A stretch of 64,000 nt of DNA from Streptomyces sp. Act143 (GTDB taxonomy: Bacteria > Actinomycetota > Actinomycetes > Streptomycetales > Streptomycetaceae): contig NZ_QFRX01000001.1 in the NCBI RefSeq assembly GCF_003143935.1, positions 5,835,816-5,899,815 on the forward strand, given 5' to 3'. Made by a program: the position numbers and the translations under genes. Positions 14,982 through 22,749 of this stretch are shown piece by piece. The notes below the pieces were generated by a model that worked only from the letters and a program-made list of their open reading frames with translations, did no database searches and was not told the origin of the DNA. The first letter of the stretch is position 1, and each line of letters begins with the position of its first letter.

Positions 14982-15937
14982 GTACCAAGGCGCTACGGCT
15001 CGGGACCAGGCGGAGCAAGCTCGCCATGGCCCAGTCCGGGCAGGTGGCGGACGCCGTGAGCCAGGTGACCGGGCGGCCCGTCGAGCTCGTCGAGATCACC
15101 ACGTACGGGGATGTGAGCAGGGAGCAGCTCGCGCAGATCGGTGGCACCGGTGTGTTCGTCACCGCGCTGCGGGACGCGCTGCTGCGCGGTGAGGTCGACT
15201 TCGCCGTGCACTCGCTCAAGGACCTGCCGACCGCGCAGCCCGAGGAGCTCTCGCTCGCCGCGATCCCGGTGCGCGAGGACCCGCGGGACGTCATCGTCGC
15301 CCGCGACGCGCTGAAGTTCACCGACCTGCCCCGCGGGGCGCGGATCGGGACCGGCTCGCCGCGGCGCATGGCCCAGCTGAACGCGTATGCGCGGGCGCAC
15401 GGCCTCGACATCGAGACCGTTCCGATCCGCGGCAACGTCGACACCCGCATCCGGTACGTGCACGACGGTGAGCTGGATGCGGTGGTGCTGGCCGCGGCCG
15501 GGCTGAACCGCATCGGGCGCGTCGAGGAAGTGACCGACTTCCTGTCGGTCGACACGGTTTTGCCCGCTCCCGGCCAGGGAGCACTCGCGATCGAATGCGC
15601 CGCGGACCACGCGGACCTGATCGCCGCGCTCGGCGAGCTCGACGACCCGTTCACGCGGGCCGCCGTGACTGCCGAGCGGTCGCTGCTCGCCGCCCTGGAG
15701 GCCGGTTGCAGCGCCCCTGTGGGCGCGCTGGCCGACCTCCTGGCCGACGGGCACGTTGTCAAGGAAATGCGCCTGCGGGGGATAGTCGGTACCACCGACG
15801 GCTCTCGTACGGTGCAGCTGTCCACCACCGGTCCCGTGCCCGAGACGTACGACCAGGCAATGGCGCTCGGCCGTGAACTCGCGGCCGAGATGCTTGCCCA
15901 GGGCGCGGCCGGTCTGATGGGGGAGCGAGCACAGTGA
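14978..15937 (+). CDS. hemC: porphobilinogen deaminase (hydroxymethylbilane synthase)
   Basis: A 319-residue HemC that joins four porphobilinogens into hydroxymethylbilane. The start LRLGTRRSKLAMAQS is the classical N-terminus, RIGTGSPRRMAQL and IRGNVDTRIRYV bind the cofactor and substrate, and the cysteine in LEAGCSAPVGAL (about residue 244) carries the dipyrromethane cofactor. Domain 2 contains the DTVLPAPGQGALAIEC segment. ATG 14978 overlaps the hemA stop as ATGA, and the stop overlaps the next GTG start, so hemA, hemC and hemD form one coupled unit under Rex. Confidence 0.96.
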   Translation: MSTKALRLGTRRSKLAMAQSGQVADAVSQVTGRPVELVEITTYGDVSREQLAQIGGTGVFVTALRDALLRGEVDFAVHSLKDLPTAQPEELSLAAIPVREDPRDVIVARDALKFTDLPRGARIGTGSPRRMAQLNAYARAHGLDIETVPIRGNVDTRIRYVHDGELDAVVLAAAGLNRIGRVEEVTDFLSVDTVLPAPGQGALAIECAADHADLIAALGELDDPFTRAAVTAERSLLAALEAGCSAPVGALADLLADGHVVKEMRLRGIVGTTDGSRTVQLSTTGPVPETYDQAMALGRELAAEMLAQGAAGLMGERAQ

Positions 15938-17643
15938 GCCCCACCACCCTTCCTGCCGCCGGTCCTGAGCACGGGCACGTCACCTTCCTGGGTGCCGGAC
16001 CCGGGGATCCGGGGCTACTGACTCTGCGCGCCGTGGAGGCGCTGGCGAGCGCGGACGTTCTCGTCGCCGAGCACGAGGTGCTCGACGTCGTACGCGTCCA
16101 CGCCCGGTCGGGCGTCGCCGTCGTGAACACGGAACCGGGGTCCTCCGCGGACCCGGTTCCGGGCACAGGCACGCCTCAGTTGACGGTTGTTGACGGCTCG
16201 TCAGCAACCGCTGGTGTCCCCGCCGTGAGGGATGCCGCACATCTTGTCATGGAGGCCGCGCGGGGCGGCAGGCGGGTCGTGCGTGCGGTGTCCGGGGACC
16301 CCGGACTCGACGCGTACGCCGCCGAGGAGATGCTGGCGTGCGCCCGCGCCGGGGTGCCGTTCGAGGTGGTTCCCGGTGTCGCGGCGGCCGTCGGTGTGCC
16401 CGCCTACGCCGGTGTCCCGCTGCGGGACGCGCAAGGCGCGGACGTGCGGTTCGTGGACGCCCGGACCGCCTCCGACCGGTGCTGGACGGAGGTGGGGGCC
16501 TCGGACGGCACGGTCGTCGTCTCGGCGACCCTCGACTCCGTCGCCGCCGCGGCGGGCGAGCTGGTGGCCGCCGGCCGCAAGCCCGACACCCCGATGACGG
16601 TGACGGTGGCCGGTACGACCACGCGGCAGCGGACGTGGACGGCCACCCTGGGCACCATCGCCCAGACCCTCAAGCAGGCCAAGGTACTGCCCTCGCCCGA
16701 GGGCGGGCGGCCGGTGATAGCCGTGGTCGGTGAGCGTTCTGCCGCCGCCCAGCGCGACCAGCTGTCGTGGTTCGAGAACAAGCCGCTCTTCGGGTGGCGG
16801 GTGCTCGTGCCGCGGACGAAGGAGCAGGCGGCCTCGCTCTCCGACCAGCTGCGCTCCTACGGTGCCGTGCCGCACGAGGTGCCCACCATCGCCGTCGAGC
16901 CGCCGCGCACGCCCCAGCAGATGGAGCGGGCGGTCAAGGGGCTCGTCACCGGCCGGTACGAGTGGATCGCCTTCACCTCGGTCAACGCGGTCAAGGCCGT
17001 ACGGGAGAAGTTCGAGGAGTACGGGCTCGACGCCCGGGCCTTCGCGGGTATCAAGGTGGCCGCGGTGGGTGAGCAGACCGCCAAGGCGCTCATCGCCTTC
17101 GGCGTTAAGCCGGACCTGGTGCCGAGCGGCGAGCAGTCGGCCGCCGGTCTGCTGGAGGACTGGCCGCCGTACGACCCGGTGTTTGATCCCATTGACCGGG
17201 TCTTCCTGCCCCGCGCCGACATCGCCACCGAGACCCTGGTGGCCGGGCTGATCGAGCTCGGCTGGGAGGTCGACGACGTCACCGCCTACCGGACCGTGCG
17301 GGCCTCGCCGCCGCCGGCCGAGACGCGCGAGGCGATCAAGGGCGGTGGCTTCGACGCCGTTCTCTTCACGTCGTCCTCGACGGTGCGGAACCTGGTCGGT
17401 ATCGCCGGCAAGCCGCACAACGTGACGGTGATCGCGTGCATCGGGCCCGCCACCGCGAAGACCGCCGAGGAGCACGGGCTGCGGGTGGACGTGATGGCGC
17501 CGGAGCCGTCCGTGCACAAGCTCGCCGAGGCGCTGGCCGACTTCGGGCTGAAGCGGCGCGCCGCGGCGGTCGAGGCCGGGGACCCGGTGACGCGGCCGAG
17601 CGAGCGGCGGCCGGGGGCGCGGAGGCGTCGTACGACGACGTGA
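15934..17643 (+). CDS. hemD: uroporphyrinogen-III C-methyltransferase/synthase fusion
   Basis: A 569-residue two-domain protein. The N-terminal half (about residues 11-265) is a divergent SUMT domain, with VTFLGAGPGDPGLLTLRAV, VSGDPGLDAYAAEEML and FEVVPGVAAAVGVPAYA. The C-terminal half (about 285-550) is uroporphyrinogen-III synthase, starting GWRVLVPRTKEQA, with AFTSVNAVKAV and VLFTSSSTVRNLVGI. It cyclises hydroxymethylbilane; the SUMT domain may make precorrin-2 for sirohaem or cobalamin, although its spacing is shorter than in stand-alone CobA, so that activity is uncertain. GTG 15934 overlaps the hemC stop. A basic tail ends the protein. Confidence 0.92.
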   Translation: MSPTTLPAAGPEHGHVTFLGAGPGDPGLLTLRAVEALASADVLVAEHEVLDVVRVHARSGVAVVNTEPGSSADPVPGTGTPQLTVVDGSSATAGVPAVRDAAHLVMEAARGGRRVVRAVSGDPGLDAYAAEEMLACARAGVPFEVVPGVAAAVGVPAYAGVPLRDAQGADVRFVDARTASDRCWTEVGASDGTVVVSATLDSVAAAAGELVAAGRKPDTPMTVTVAGTTTRQRTWTATLGTIAQTLKQAKVLPSPEGGRPVIAVVGERSAAAQRDQLSWFENKPLFGWRVLVPRTKEQAASLSDQLRSYGAVPHEVPTIAVEPPRTPQQMERAVKGLVTGRYEWIAFTSVNAVKAVREKFEEYGLDARAFAGIKVAAVGEQTAKALIAFGVKPDLVPSGEQSAAGLLEDWPPYDPVFDPIDRVFLPRADIATETLVAGLIELGWEVDDVTAYRTVRASPPPAETREAIKGGGFDAVLFTSSSTVRNLVGIAGKPHNVTVIACIGPATAKTAEEHGLRVDVMAPEPSVHKLAEALADFGLKRRAAAVEAGDPVTRPSERRPGARRRRTTT

Positions 17644-17751
17644 GGTGCGTCGGGTGGATCGCGGTGTACGGCCGTCTGACCTTCTGGTCGGGCGGCCGTT
17701 GCCGTGTCCGGGGCCGACGGAGTGTTGGTAAAGGGGGGCCGGGGGCGGGCG

Positions 17752-17757
17752 TAGCTT
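17752..17757 (+). promoter_or_regulatory. possible -10 box of hemB
   Basis: TAGCTT lies seven bases before the hemB ATG, which would make the transcript leaderless. The best -35 (TTGGTA, 17725-17730) is 21 bases away, longer than usual, so this is tentative; read-through from hemD is the alternative. Confidence 0.3.
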
Positions 17758-17763
17758 AGGGGT

Positions 17764-18768
17764 ATGTCGAAGTACGGATCGTTTCCTGGTAGTCGGCCGC
17801 GGCGGTTGCGGACCTCGCCCGTGATGCGGCGGATGGTCGCCGAGACCCGGCTGCATCCCGCCGACTTCATCCTTCCCGCCTTCGTCCGGGAGGGCGTCAG
17901 TGAGCCGGTGCCCATCACGGCCATGCCCGGCGTGGTGCAGCACACCCGGGACAGCCTGAAGAAGGCCGCCGCGGAGGCCGTCGCCGCCGGGGTCTCCGGG
18001 ATCATGCTCTTCGGGGTGCCGGAGGAGAGCAAGAAGGACGCCCTGGGGACGCCGGGGACCGATCCCGACGGGATTCTGCAGGTCGCCCTGCGCGATGTGC
18101 GGGCCGAGGTCGGCGACGAGCTGCTGGTGATGTCCGACGTGTGCCTCGACGAGACCACCGATCACGGGCACTGCGGGGTCCTCGACAGCGAAGGGCGGGT
18201 CGACAACGACGCCACCCTGGAGCGGTACGCCGAGATGGCCCAGGTCCAGGCCGATGCCGGGGCCCATGTCGTCGGGCCGAGCGGCATGATGGACGGGCAG
18301 ATCGGCGTCATCCGCGATGCCCTCGACCAGATCGGCCGGGAGGATGTCGCCATCCTCGCCTACACCGCCAAGTACGCCTCCGCCTTCTACGGGCCGTTCC
18401 GGGAGGCCGTCGGGTCCTCGCTGAAGGGGGACCGCAAGACCTACCAGCAGGACCCCGCCAACGCGCGGGAGTCGCTGCGGGAGCTGGCCCTCGATCTGGA
18501 GGAGGGGGCCGACATGGTGATGGTGAAGCCGGCCGGGCCCTACCTCGACATCGTGGCCCGGGTCGCGGACTCCGTGGACGTTCCCGTCGCCGCCTATCAG
18601 ATCTCCGGCGAGTACTCGATGGTCGAGGCCGCGGCGGAGAAGGGCTGGATCGACCGGGAGCGGGCGATCCTGGAGACCCTGACCGGCATCAAGCGGGCCG
18701 GGGCCCAGAACATCCTCACGTACTGGGCCGTCGAGGCGGCTCGGATGCTCAACGACGGTCGTCAGTAG
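17764..18768 (+). CDS. hemB: delta-aminolevulinic acid dehydratase (porphobilinogen synthase)
   Basis: A 334-residue HemB that condenses two 5-aminolevulinates. Schiff-base lysines are in AYTAKYASAFYGPFRE (about K203) and MVMVKPAGPYLD (about K256). The metal-binding loop reads DVCLDETTDHGHCGV, with aspartates where zinc enzymes have cysteines, so this is a magnesium-dependent type. ATG 17764 has no good ribosome-binding site and follows a TAGCTT hexamer. The gene is 120 bases after hemD. Its last 7 bases overlap the end of the convergent lipoprotein gene. Confidence 0.95.
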   Translation: MSKYGSFPGSRPRRLRTSPVMRRMVAETRLHPADFILPAFVREGVSEPVPITAMPGVVQHTRDSLKKAAAEAVAAGVSGIMLFGVPEESKKDALGTPGTDPDGILQVALRDVRAEVGDELLVMSDVCLDETTDHGHCGVLDSEGRVDNDATLERYAEMAQVQADAGAHVVGPSGMMDGQIGVIRDALDQIGREDVAILAYTAKYASAFYGPFREAVGSSLKGDRKTYQQDPANARESLRELALDLEEGADMVMVKPAGPYLDIVARVADSVDVPVAAYQISGEYSMVEAAAEKGWIDRERAILETLTGIKRAGAQNILTYWAVEAARMLNDGRQ

Positions 18769-19448
18769 GACAGGGCGTCGTCCGCCGCGGTCTGCCAGTA
18801 GGTCGGCGTCAGGGTGCTGTCGTAGTACACGCCCTTCGCGGGGAGTGCCGGGGTCGCCGACGCTCCCCCGTCGCTGTTCGGGGTGCCCGCCTGGAACATC
18901 ACCGTCAGCTTCCTGCCGGTCGTCCCGCCGTCGCCGCTGCCGTCGGCGGCCGACAGCAGCACGCCCGCGTAGCCGGACTCGCCGGGGTTCAGGGTGACGA
19001 CCGCCTGCGGGTGCGAGGCCTCGACCGGGCGCGGCGCCCACTGCATCTCGTCGAAGCGCAGCACCGGGTAGTAGGTGAGGTTGCAGGGCTTGGAGCCGGT
19101 GTTCTCGACCGTCAGGAGCAGGTGGTTGAGGGGGCGCGAGACCGGCTGGGCGGTGACGGTGGTGTTCGCGCCGTTGCAGAAGGGGTAGGCGGCGGGGTCG
19201 GTGTCGTCGCTGTCCGCCGGTACTGCCGAGGACGGCTGCTGCCGCGAGGGCTGCTGCGACGGGGACTTCGTGGTGCCGCTCGCGGGAGTGGCGGACGGCT
19301 TGCCCGTCGTCGGCGTCGCCGTCGACGATGCCGTGGGCTTGGCCGCTCCCTCGTCCGTCGTGCCGCTTCCGTCGTTGCACGCGGTCAGTGCGAGGGTGGC
19401 GAGGGTGAGTCCGGCGGCGGCGAGCAGGTGGCTGCGTACGGTGCGCAT
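18762..19448 (-). CDS. DUF4232 lipoprotein
   Basis: A 228-residue lipoprotein. The signal peptide HLLAAAGLTLATLALTAC ends in a lipobox with C24 as the acylated cysteine. A Thr/Ser/Pro-rich linker (residues 30-90) leads to a DUF4232 beta-domain from YPFCNGANTTVTAQPVSRPL onward, with the cysteine pair in FCNG and PCNLTY. The role of DUF4232 is unknown. Its upstream region shares a 31-base block with that of the small lipoprotein gene at 20865-21065. It diverges from the HTH regulator gene and converges with hemB, overlapping by 7 bases and leaving no room for a terminator. Confidence 0.85.
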   Translation of the reverse strand: MRTVRSHLLAAAGLTLATLALTACNDGSGTTDEGAAKPTASSTATPTTGKPSATPASGTTKSPSQQPSRQQPSSAVPADSDDTDPAAYPFCNGANTTVTAQPVSRPLNHLLLTVENTGSKPCNLTYYPVLRFDEMQWAPRPVEASHPQAVVTLNPGESGYAGVLLSAADGSGDGGTTGRKLTVMFQAGTPNSDGGASATPALPAKGVYYDSTLTPTYWQTAADDALSY

Positions 19449-19533
19449 GGCAAGTTCCCTTTCGGAAGCGCTGGTTGGGATGATCAGAGCTTGCGGGGTG
19501 TCTCGTCCCGGCCGCCACAGCTGACCGGCCAGT

Positions 19534-19564
19534 CGGGACGCTGGAACGCCGAAACGGCGTCTGA
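19534..19564 (-). promoter_or_regulatory. shared upstream block, copy 1
   Basis: A 31-base segment 86 bases upstream of the DUF4232 lipoprotein start that matches 21150-21180 at 26 of 31 positions. Read on the minus strand it contains the dyad CGCCG, TTT, CGGCG and a GTTCC motif. It lies between the divergent lipoprotein and HTH genes and may be an operator or an ECF-type promoter. Confidence 0.5.
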
Positions 19565-19601
19565 CCTGGGAGAACAGTCCGTTCCTGGAACGCCGGAACG
19601 G
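19541..19601 (+). promoter_or_regulatory. direct repeat and dyad ahead of the membrane HTH gene
   Basis: CTGGAACGCCGAAACGG (19541-19557) and CTGGAACGCCGGAACGG (19585-19601) differ at one base and are 44 bases apart start to start, about four helical turns. The second is joined to an inverted CGTTCC, T, GGAACG (19580-19592). The spacing suits an operator bound on one face of DNA; the HTH protein encoded just downstream is the obvious candidate. Confidence 0.45.
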
Positions 19602-19623
19602 GATGACACGGGGGTGGAGAACG

Positions 19624-20916
19624 GTGACCGACGGCTCCGGCGCGGATGCGTTCGCCGAGTTCCTGCGCGAGTTGAAGGACCGCTCCGGGCTGAGTTACGG
19701 GGTGCTCGCCAAGCGGCTGCACATGAGCACGTCGACGCTGCACCGCTACTGCAACGGCGATGCCGTACCGGCGGACTACGCGCCCGTCGAGCGGCTCGCG
19801 CGACTGTGCAAGGCCACGCCGGAGGAGCTCGTCGAGCTGCATCGGCGGTGGGTGCTGGCGGATGCGGGGCGGGGGAGGAAGGGAGCGGCTGGGGCCGCAA
19901 CCGCTCCTGCGGCGGCGCCGGTTGAGCCGGTTGCGCCGGTCGATCCGGTGCCGGCCGTGTCAGAGGCGGCGGCCTCGGGTGCGGATGCGACCGATGCGCC
20001 CCCTCGTCGCCGTCGTCGTACCGCTCTCGTCGCCGCCGTCGCCGCGGCCGGTGTTCTCGGTGCCGTCGGGCTTGCCGTGAGCCTGCCCCTCGGTGGGGAC
20101 GACGAGCGGGGTGAGCGTCCTGCCGGGTCCGTGTCCGCCGCCGGTGACGACGGGCCGGGGGAGAGCGCGGCAGCGTCCCCCTCGGCGTCGAAGAGCTCGC
20201 CGTCGGACAGCTCGCCGTCCGTCTCCCCCACGGCCACCGTGGGGGACAAGGCACGGGGGCAGGGCGCCGGCGGGAAGGCGACGTCCACTCCGTCGTCCGC
20301 CTCCACCGCCGCCCCGCTGACCGTCGCCGCCGCCCCCTACTCCTGGGAGAGCCCCTGCTCCCAGCGCTATCTCATCGACAAGCCGCCCGGCGAGGTGCCC
20401 CCGCCGCCCGTCGAGCAGGACGCGGCGGCATGGGTGGCCGCCACGGGAGCGGTGTCGTCGGGGGAGCAGTACCTGACGCTCACCGTGCAGGGCACCGGCG
20501 CGGAGACGGTCGTCGTCAAGGATCTGACCGTGCACATGGCGGGCAAGCGGTCGCCGCTCGCCTGGAACGACTACGCCATGGGGTATCCGGGCGTGGGCTG
20601 CGGCGGCAATGTGCCGACCCGGTCCTTCACCGTCGCCCTCGACGCGGCGCGGCCCGCCGTCGTGCCCGAGGCGGGGCACCGGGACTTCCCGTTCAAGGTG
20701 AGCGAGTCGGACCCCGAGGTGTACTACATCAAGGCCGACGCCTCCGCGTACGACGTCAGCTGGTATCTGGAGCTGGACTGGTCGAGCGGTGCGCGCAGCG
20801 GAACGCTGCGGATCGGCGACGGGGACAAGCCCTTCCGGACCAGTGGCAACAACGGGCGTCCCGCCTACGAGTTCCCGCTCGGCGGGGAGGCGTGGGAGGC
20901 GGGCGACGGGTCGTAG
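19624..20916 (+). CDS. membrane-anchored XRE-family HTH regulator with extracytoplasmic sensor domain
   Basis: A 430-residue protein. Residues about 1-70 are an XRE helix-turn-helix (LKDRSGLSYGVLAKRLHMST, TLHRYCNGDAVP). A Pro/Ala linker follows, then RRRRRTALVAAVAAAGVLGAVGLAV, one transmembrane helix near residue 130 with positive charges inside. Outside there is a Ser/Gly-rich stalk and a beta-rich domain from YSWESPCSQRYLIDKPPGEV to GEAWEAGDGS with several cysteines. It is a one-component signalling design: DNA-binding inside, sensor outside. GTG 19624 follows GGTGGAG; ATG 19603 is an alternative. It sits between two lipoprotein genes sharing an upstream block. Confidence 0.82.
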   Translation: MTDGSGADAFAEFLRELKDRSGLSYGVLAKRLHMSTSTLHRYCNGDAVPADYAPVERLARLCKATPEELVELHRRWVLADAGRGRKGAAGAATAPAAAPVEPVAPVDPVPAVSEAAASGADATDAPPRRRRRTALVAAVAAAGVLGAVGLAVSLPLGGDDERGERPAGSVSAAGDDGPGESAAASPSASKSSPSDSSPSVSPTATVGDKARGQGAGGKATSTPSSASTAAPLTVAAAPYSWESPCSQRYLIDKPPGEVPPPPVEQDAAAWVAATGAVSSGEQYLTLTVQGTGAETVVVKDLTVHMAGKRSPLAWNDYAMGYPGVGCGGNVPTRSFTVALDAARPAVVPEAGHRDFPFKVSESDPEVYYIKADASAYDVSWYLELDWSSGARSGTLRIGDGDKPFRTSGNNGRPAYEFPLGGEAWEAGDGS

Positions 20917-21065
20917 CCCAGGGACGTGGAGGACGACGGGCCCTCGTCGCGCAGGCCCTCGCCGTCCTCGCACGCCGTGAGGGTGAACACGGCGACCACG
21001 ACCGCCAGCACGGCCAGCAGCCGGGTGGTGCGGGTGGTGCGGACGGTGGGTGCGGACCTGGACAT
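20865..21065 (-). CDS. small lipoprotein, 66 residues
   Basis: A short secreted lipoprotein. The signal is TRTTRLLAVLAVVVAVFTLT with a lipobox ending at C32, followed by only 34 residues, acidic then Ser/Pro-rich (EDGEGLRDEGPSSS). No domain is recognised. The real gene is the 3' part of a longer open frame; ATG 21065 was chosen because it starts the signal peptide and is preceded by GAGAGGG. Its 3' end overlaps the HTH gene by 52 bases on the opposite strand. The block at 21150-21180 lies 85 bases upstream. Confidence 0.72.
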   Translation of the reverse strand: MSRSAPTVRTTRTTRLLAVLAVVVAVFTLTACEDGEGLRDEGPSSSTSLGYDPSPASHASPPSGNS

Positions 21066-21149
21066 GACGCGGCCCTCTCGGGTGGGGGGTTCGGCGGGCC
21101 CAGCTTGGGCGGCGGTGCGTTGCCGGCGCCAGGGGTGGCGCGGGGATTC

Positions 21150-21180
21150 GGGACGCGGGAACAACGGAACGGCCTCTGAG
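21150..21180 (-). promoter_or_regulatory. shared upstream block, copy 2
   Basis: The counterpart of 19534-19564 (26 of 31 bases identical), 85 bases upstream of the 66-residue lipoprotein start. The equal distance and orientation relative to two lipoprotein genes argue for a shared control element rather than chance. Confidence 0.5.
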
Positions 21181-21244
21181 CTGCGGTTCTGTGGCGTCCC
21201 AGGCCGAGGCCGCGGGACGGGCGGACCGCATCCCGGAAAGCTAC

Positions 21245-21272
21245 TTGTAGGCGGCAAGTAATTGTCTAGGGT
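21245..21272 (+). promoter_or_regulatory. predicted promoter of a leaderless aminotransferase mRNA
   Basis: TTGTAG (21245-21250), 16 bases, TAGGGT (21267-21272). The start ATG 21280 follows after 7 bases, where transcription should begin, and there is no ribosome-binding sequence before it. Leaderless mRNAs are common in Streptomyces. Confidence 0.5.
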
Positions 21273-21279
21273 GCTGCGC

Positions 21280-22500
21280 ATGACCCTTACGAGCGCACCC
21301 ACAGCATCCGCAGACGTCGCCGCCCCGGCGCCTCCGCTCGCCGCACGGGCCCGGTCGATCGGTGGTTCTCCGGTACGGGACATCCTCGCCGTCACCGCGC
21401 GGCCCGAGGTCATCAACTTCGCGGGCGGGCTCCCCGCGCCCGAGCTGTTCGACGCCGACGCCATCGCGGCCGCGTTCGACGCCGTGCTGGCCGAGGCACC
21501 CGCGCAGGCGTTGCAGTACTCCACGACGGAGGGCGAGCCGACGCTGCGGACCGCGCTCGCCGAGCGGACGTCGGTGCGCGGGCTGCCCACCACCGCCGAC
21601 GACGTCCTCGTCACCACCGGCTCCCAGCAGGCGCTGTCCCTGCTCGCGACCGCGCTCGTCGAACCCGGCGACACCGTCCTCGTCGAGGAGCCCTGCTATC
21701 TCGCGGCACTTCAGGCGTTCGGGTTCGCGGGGGCGCGGGTGCTGGGCGTGCCCGGCGACGCCGACGGTCCGGACCCGGAGGCGCTCGCCGAACTCGTCGT
21801 ACGGGAACGGCCGAAGCTGCTCTACACCGTGCCCACCTTCCAGAACCCCACCGGCCGTACCGTCCCCGCCGAGCGGCGGGCCGCGCTCGCCGGCGTCGCG
21901 GCGCGGCACGGGCTGTGGATCGTCGAGGACGACCCGTACGGGGAGCTGCGCTTCGAGGGGGAGCGGGTGCCGTGGATCGCCGCGCACGAGGAAGCGGCGG
22001 ACCGCACCGTGCTCCTCGGCTCCTTCTCCAAGGTCATGGCCCCGGGCCTGCGGCTCGGCTGGCTGCGCGCGCCCGCGGAGCTGCGGCGGGCCTGCGCGAT
22101 CGCCAAGCAGGCCGCGGACCTGCACACCCCGACCGTCAACCAGCTTGCCGCGGCACGGTACTTGGCCGACAACGACCTCGACGCCCACGTGGCGCGGGTC
22201 GCGGCGGTCTACGGCGAACGGCGCGACGCGATGCTCGCCGGGCTGGCGAACGTCCTGCCGGAGGGGTCGAGTTGGCAGCGGCCCGAGGGCGGGATGTTCC
22301 TGTGGGTGCGGCTGCCTTCGGCGTACGACACGACGGCGTTGCTCGGCGAGGTCGTGCGGCACGACGTCGCCTACGTGCCGGGTGCGCCGTTCTTCGCGGG
22401 GCGGCCCGACCGGTCCACGCTGCGCCTGTGCTTCGTCACCGAGACGCCGGACCGGATCGGGGAGGGGCTGCGGAGGCTGGGGGAGGGCCTCAAAGGCTGA
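21280..22500 (+). CDS. PLP-dependent aminotransferase, class I/II
   Basis: A 406-residue fold-type I aminotransferase. The N-terminal segment INFAGGLPAPELFD is the signature of the 2-aminoadipate/valine-pyruvate group; the PLP lysine is in GSFSKVMAPGLRLGW, the NPTG region is FQNPTGRTVP and the aspartate partner is in IVEDDPYGELRF. It probably transaminates an aliphatic amino acid; substrate is not set by sequence. It lacks the N-terminal GntR domain of MocR regulators, so it is a plain enzyme. The upstream ATG-like codon at 21262 falls in the promoter. Nothing nearby suggests a pathway. Confidence 0.88.
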   Translation: MTLTSAPTASADVAAPAPPLAARARSIGGSPVRDILAVTARPEVINFAGGLPAPELFDADAIAAAFDAVLAEAPAQALQYSTTEGEPTLRTALAERTSVRGLPTTADDVLVTTGSQQALSLLATALVEPGDTVLVEEPCYLAALQAFGFAGARVLGVPGDADGPDPEALAELVVRERPKLLYTVPTFQNPTGRTVPAERRAALAGVAARHGLWIVEDDPYGELRFEGERVPWIAAHEEAADRTVLLGSFSKVMAPGLRLGWLRAPAELRRACAIAKQAADLHTPTVNQLAAARYLADNDLDAHVARVAAVYGERRDAMLAGLANVLPEGSSWQRPEGGMFLWVRLPSAYDTTALLGEVVRHDVAYVPGAPFFAGRPDRSTLRLCFVTETPDRIGEGLRRLGEGLKG

Positions 22501-22503
22501 GGC

Positions 22504-22749
22504 TCAGCGGGCGGACCGGATGAAGGCGGCCCAGGCGGCGGGGGCGAGCTTGAGGGTGGGGCTCGTCTCCGCCGGGTTCTTGGAGTCGCGGATGTGGATG
22601 GTGTGGGGGGTGGCGGCGACTTCGAGGCAGGCGCCGCCTTCGCTGCCGCTGTAACTCGACTTGCGCCACTCGTAGGCGACTTCGAGGCACTGGCCGCCCT
22701 CGTCTCCGCTGTAGGTCGACTTGAACCACTGAAGTGCTTCGGCGCTCAT
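22504..22749 (-). CDS. DUF397 protein with tandem repeat
   Basis: An 81-residue protein made of one short and one full DUF397 unit: WFKSTYSGDEGGQCLEVAY, then WRKSSYSGSEGGACLEVA with the usual IHIRDSKNPAETSPTLKL end. DUF397 proteins in Streptomyces accompany DUF5753 helix-turn-helix regulators, often with an anti-sigma-like ATPase, and are probably their small antagonists or partners. Here the partner regulator directly upstream is broken. ATG 22749 overlaps its 3' end by four bases, so the two were translationally coupled. Confidence 0.88.
   Translation of the reverse strand: MSAEALQWFKSTYSGDEGGQCLEVAYEWRKSSYSGSEGGACLEVAATPHTIHIRDSKNPAETSPTLKLAPAAWAAFIRSAR

Noticed and set aside
16201..19842. 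A 1,213-codon minus-strand frame opposite hemD and hemB
   Set aside because: It is a shadow of three well-supported genes; composition is Arg/Gly/His-rich and nothing in it resembles a protein family.
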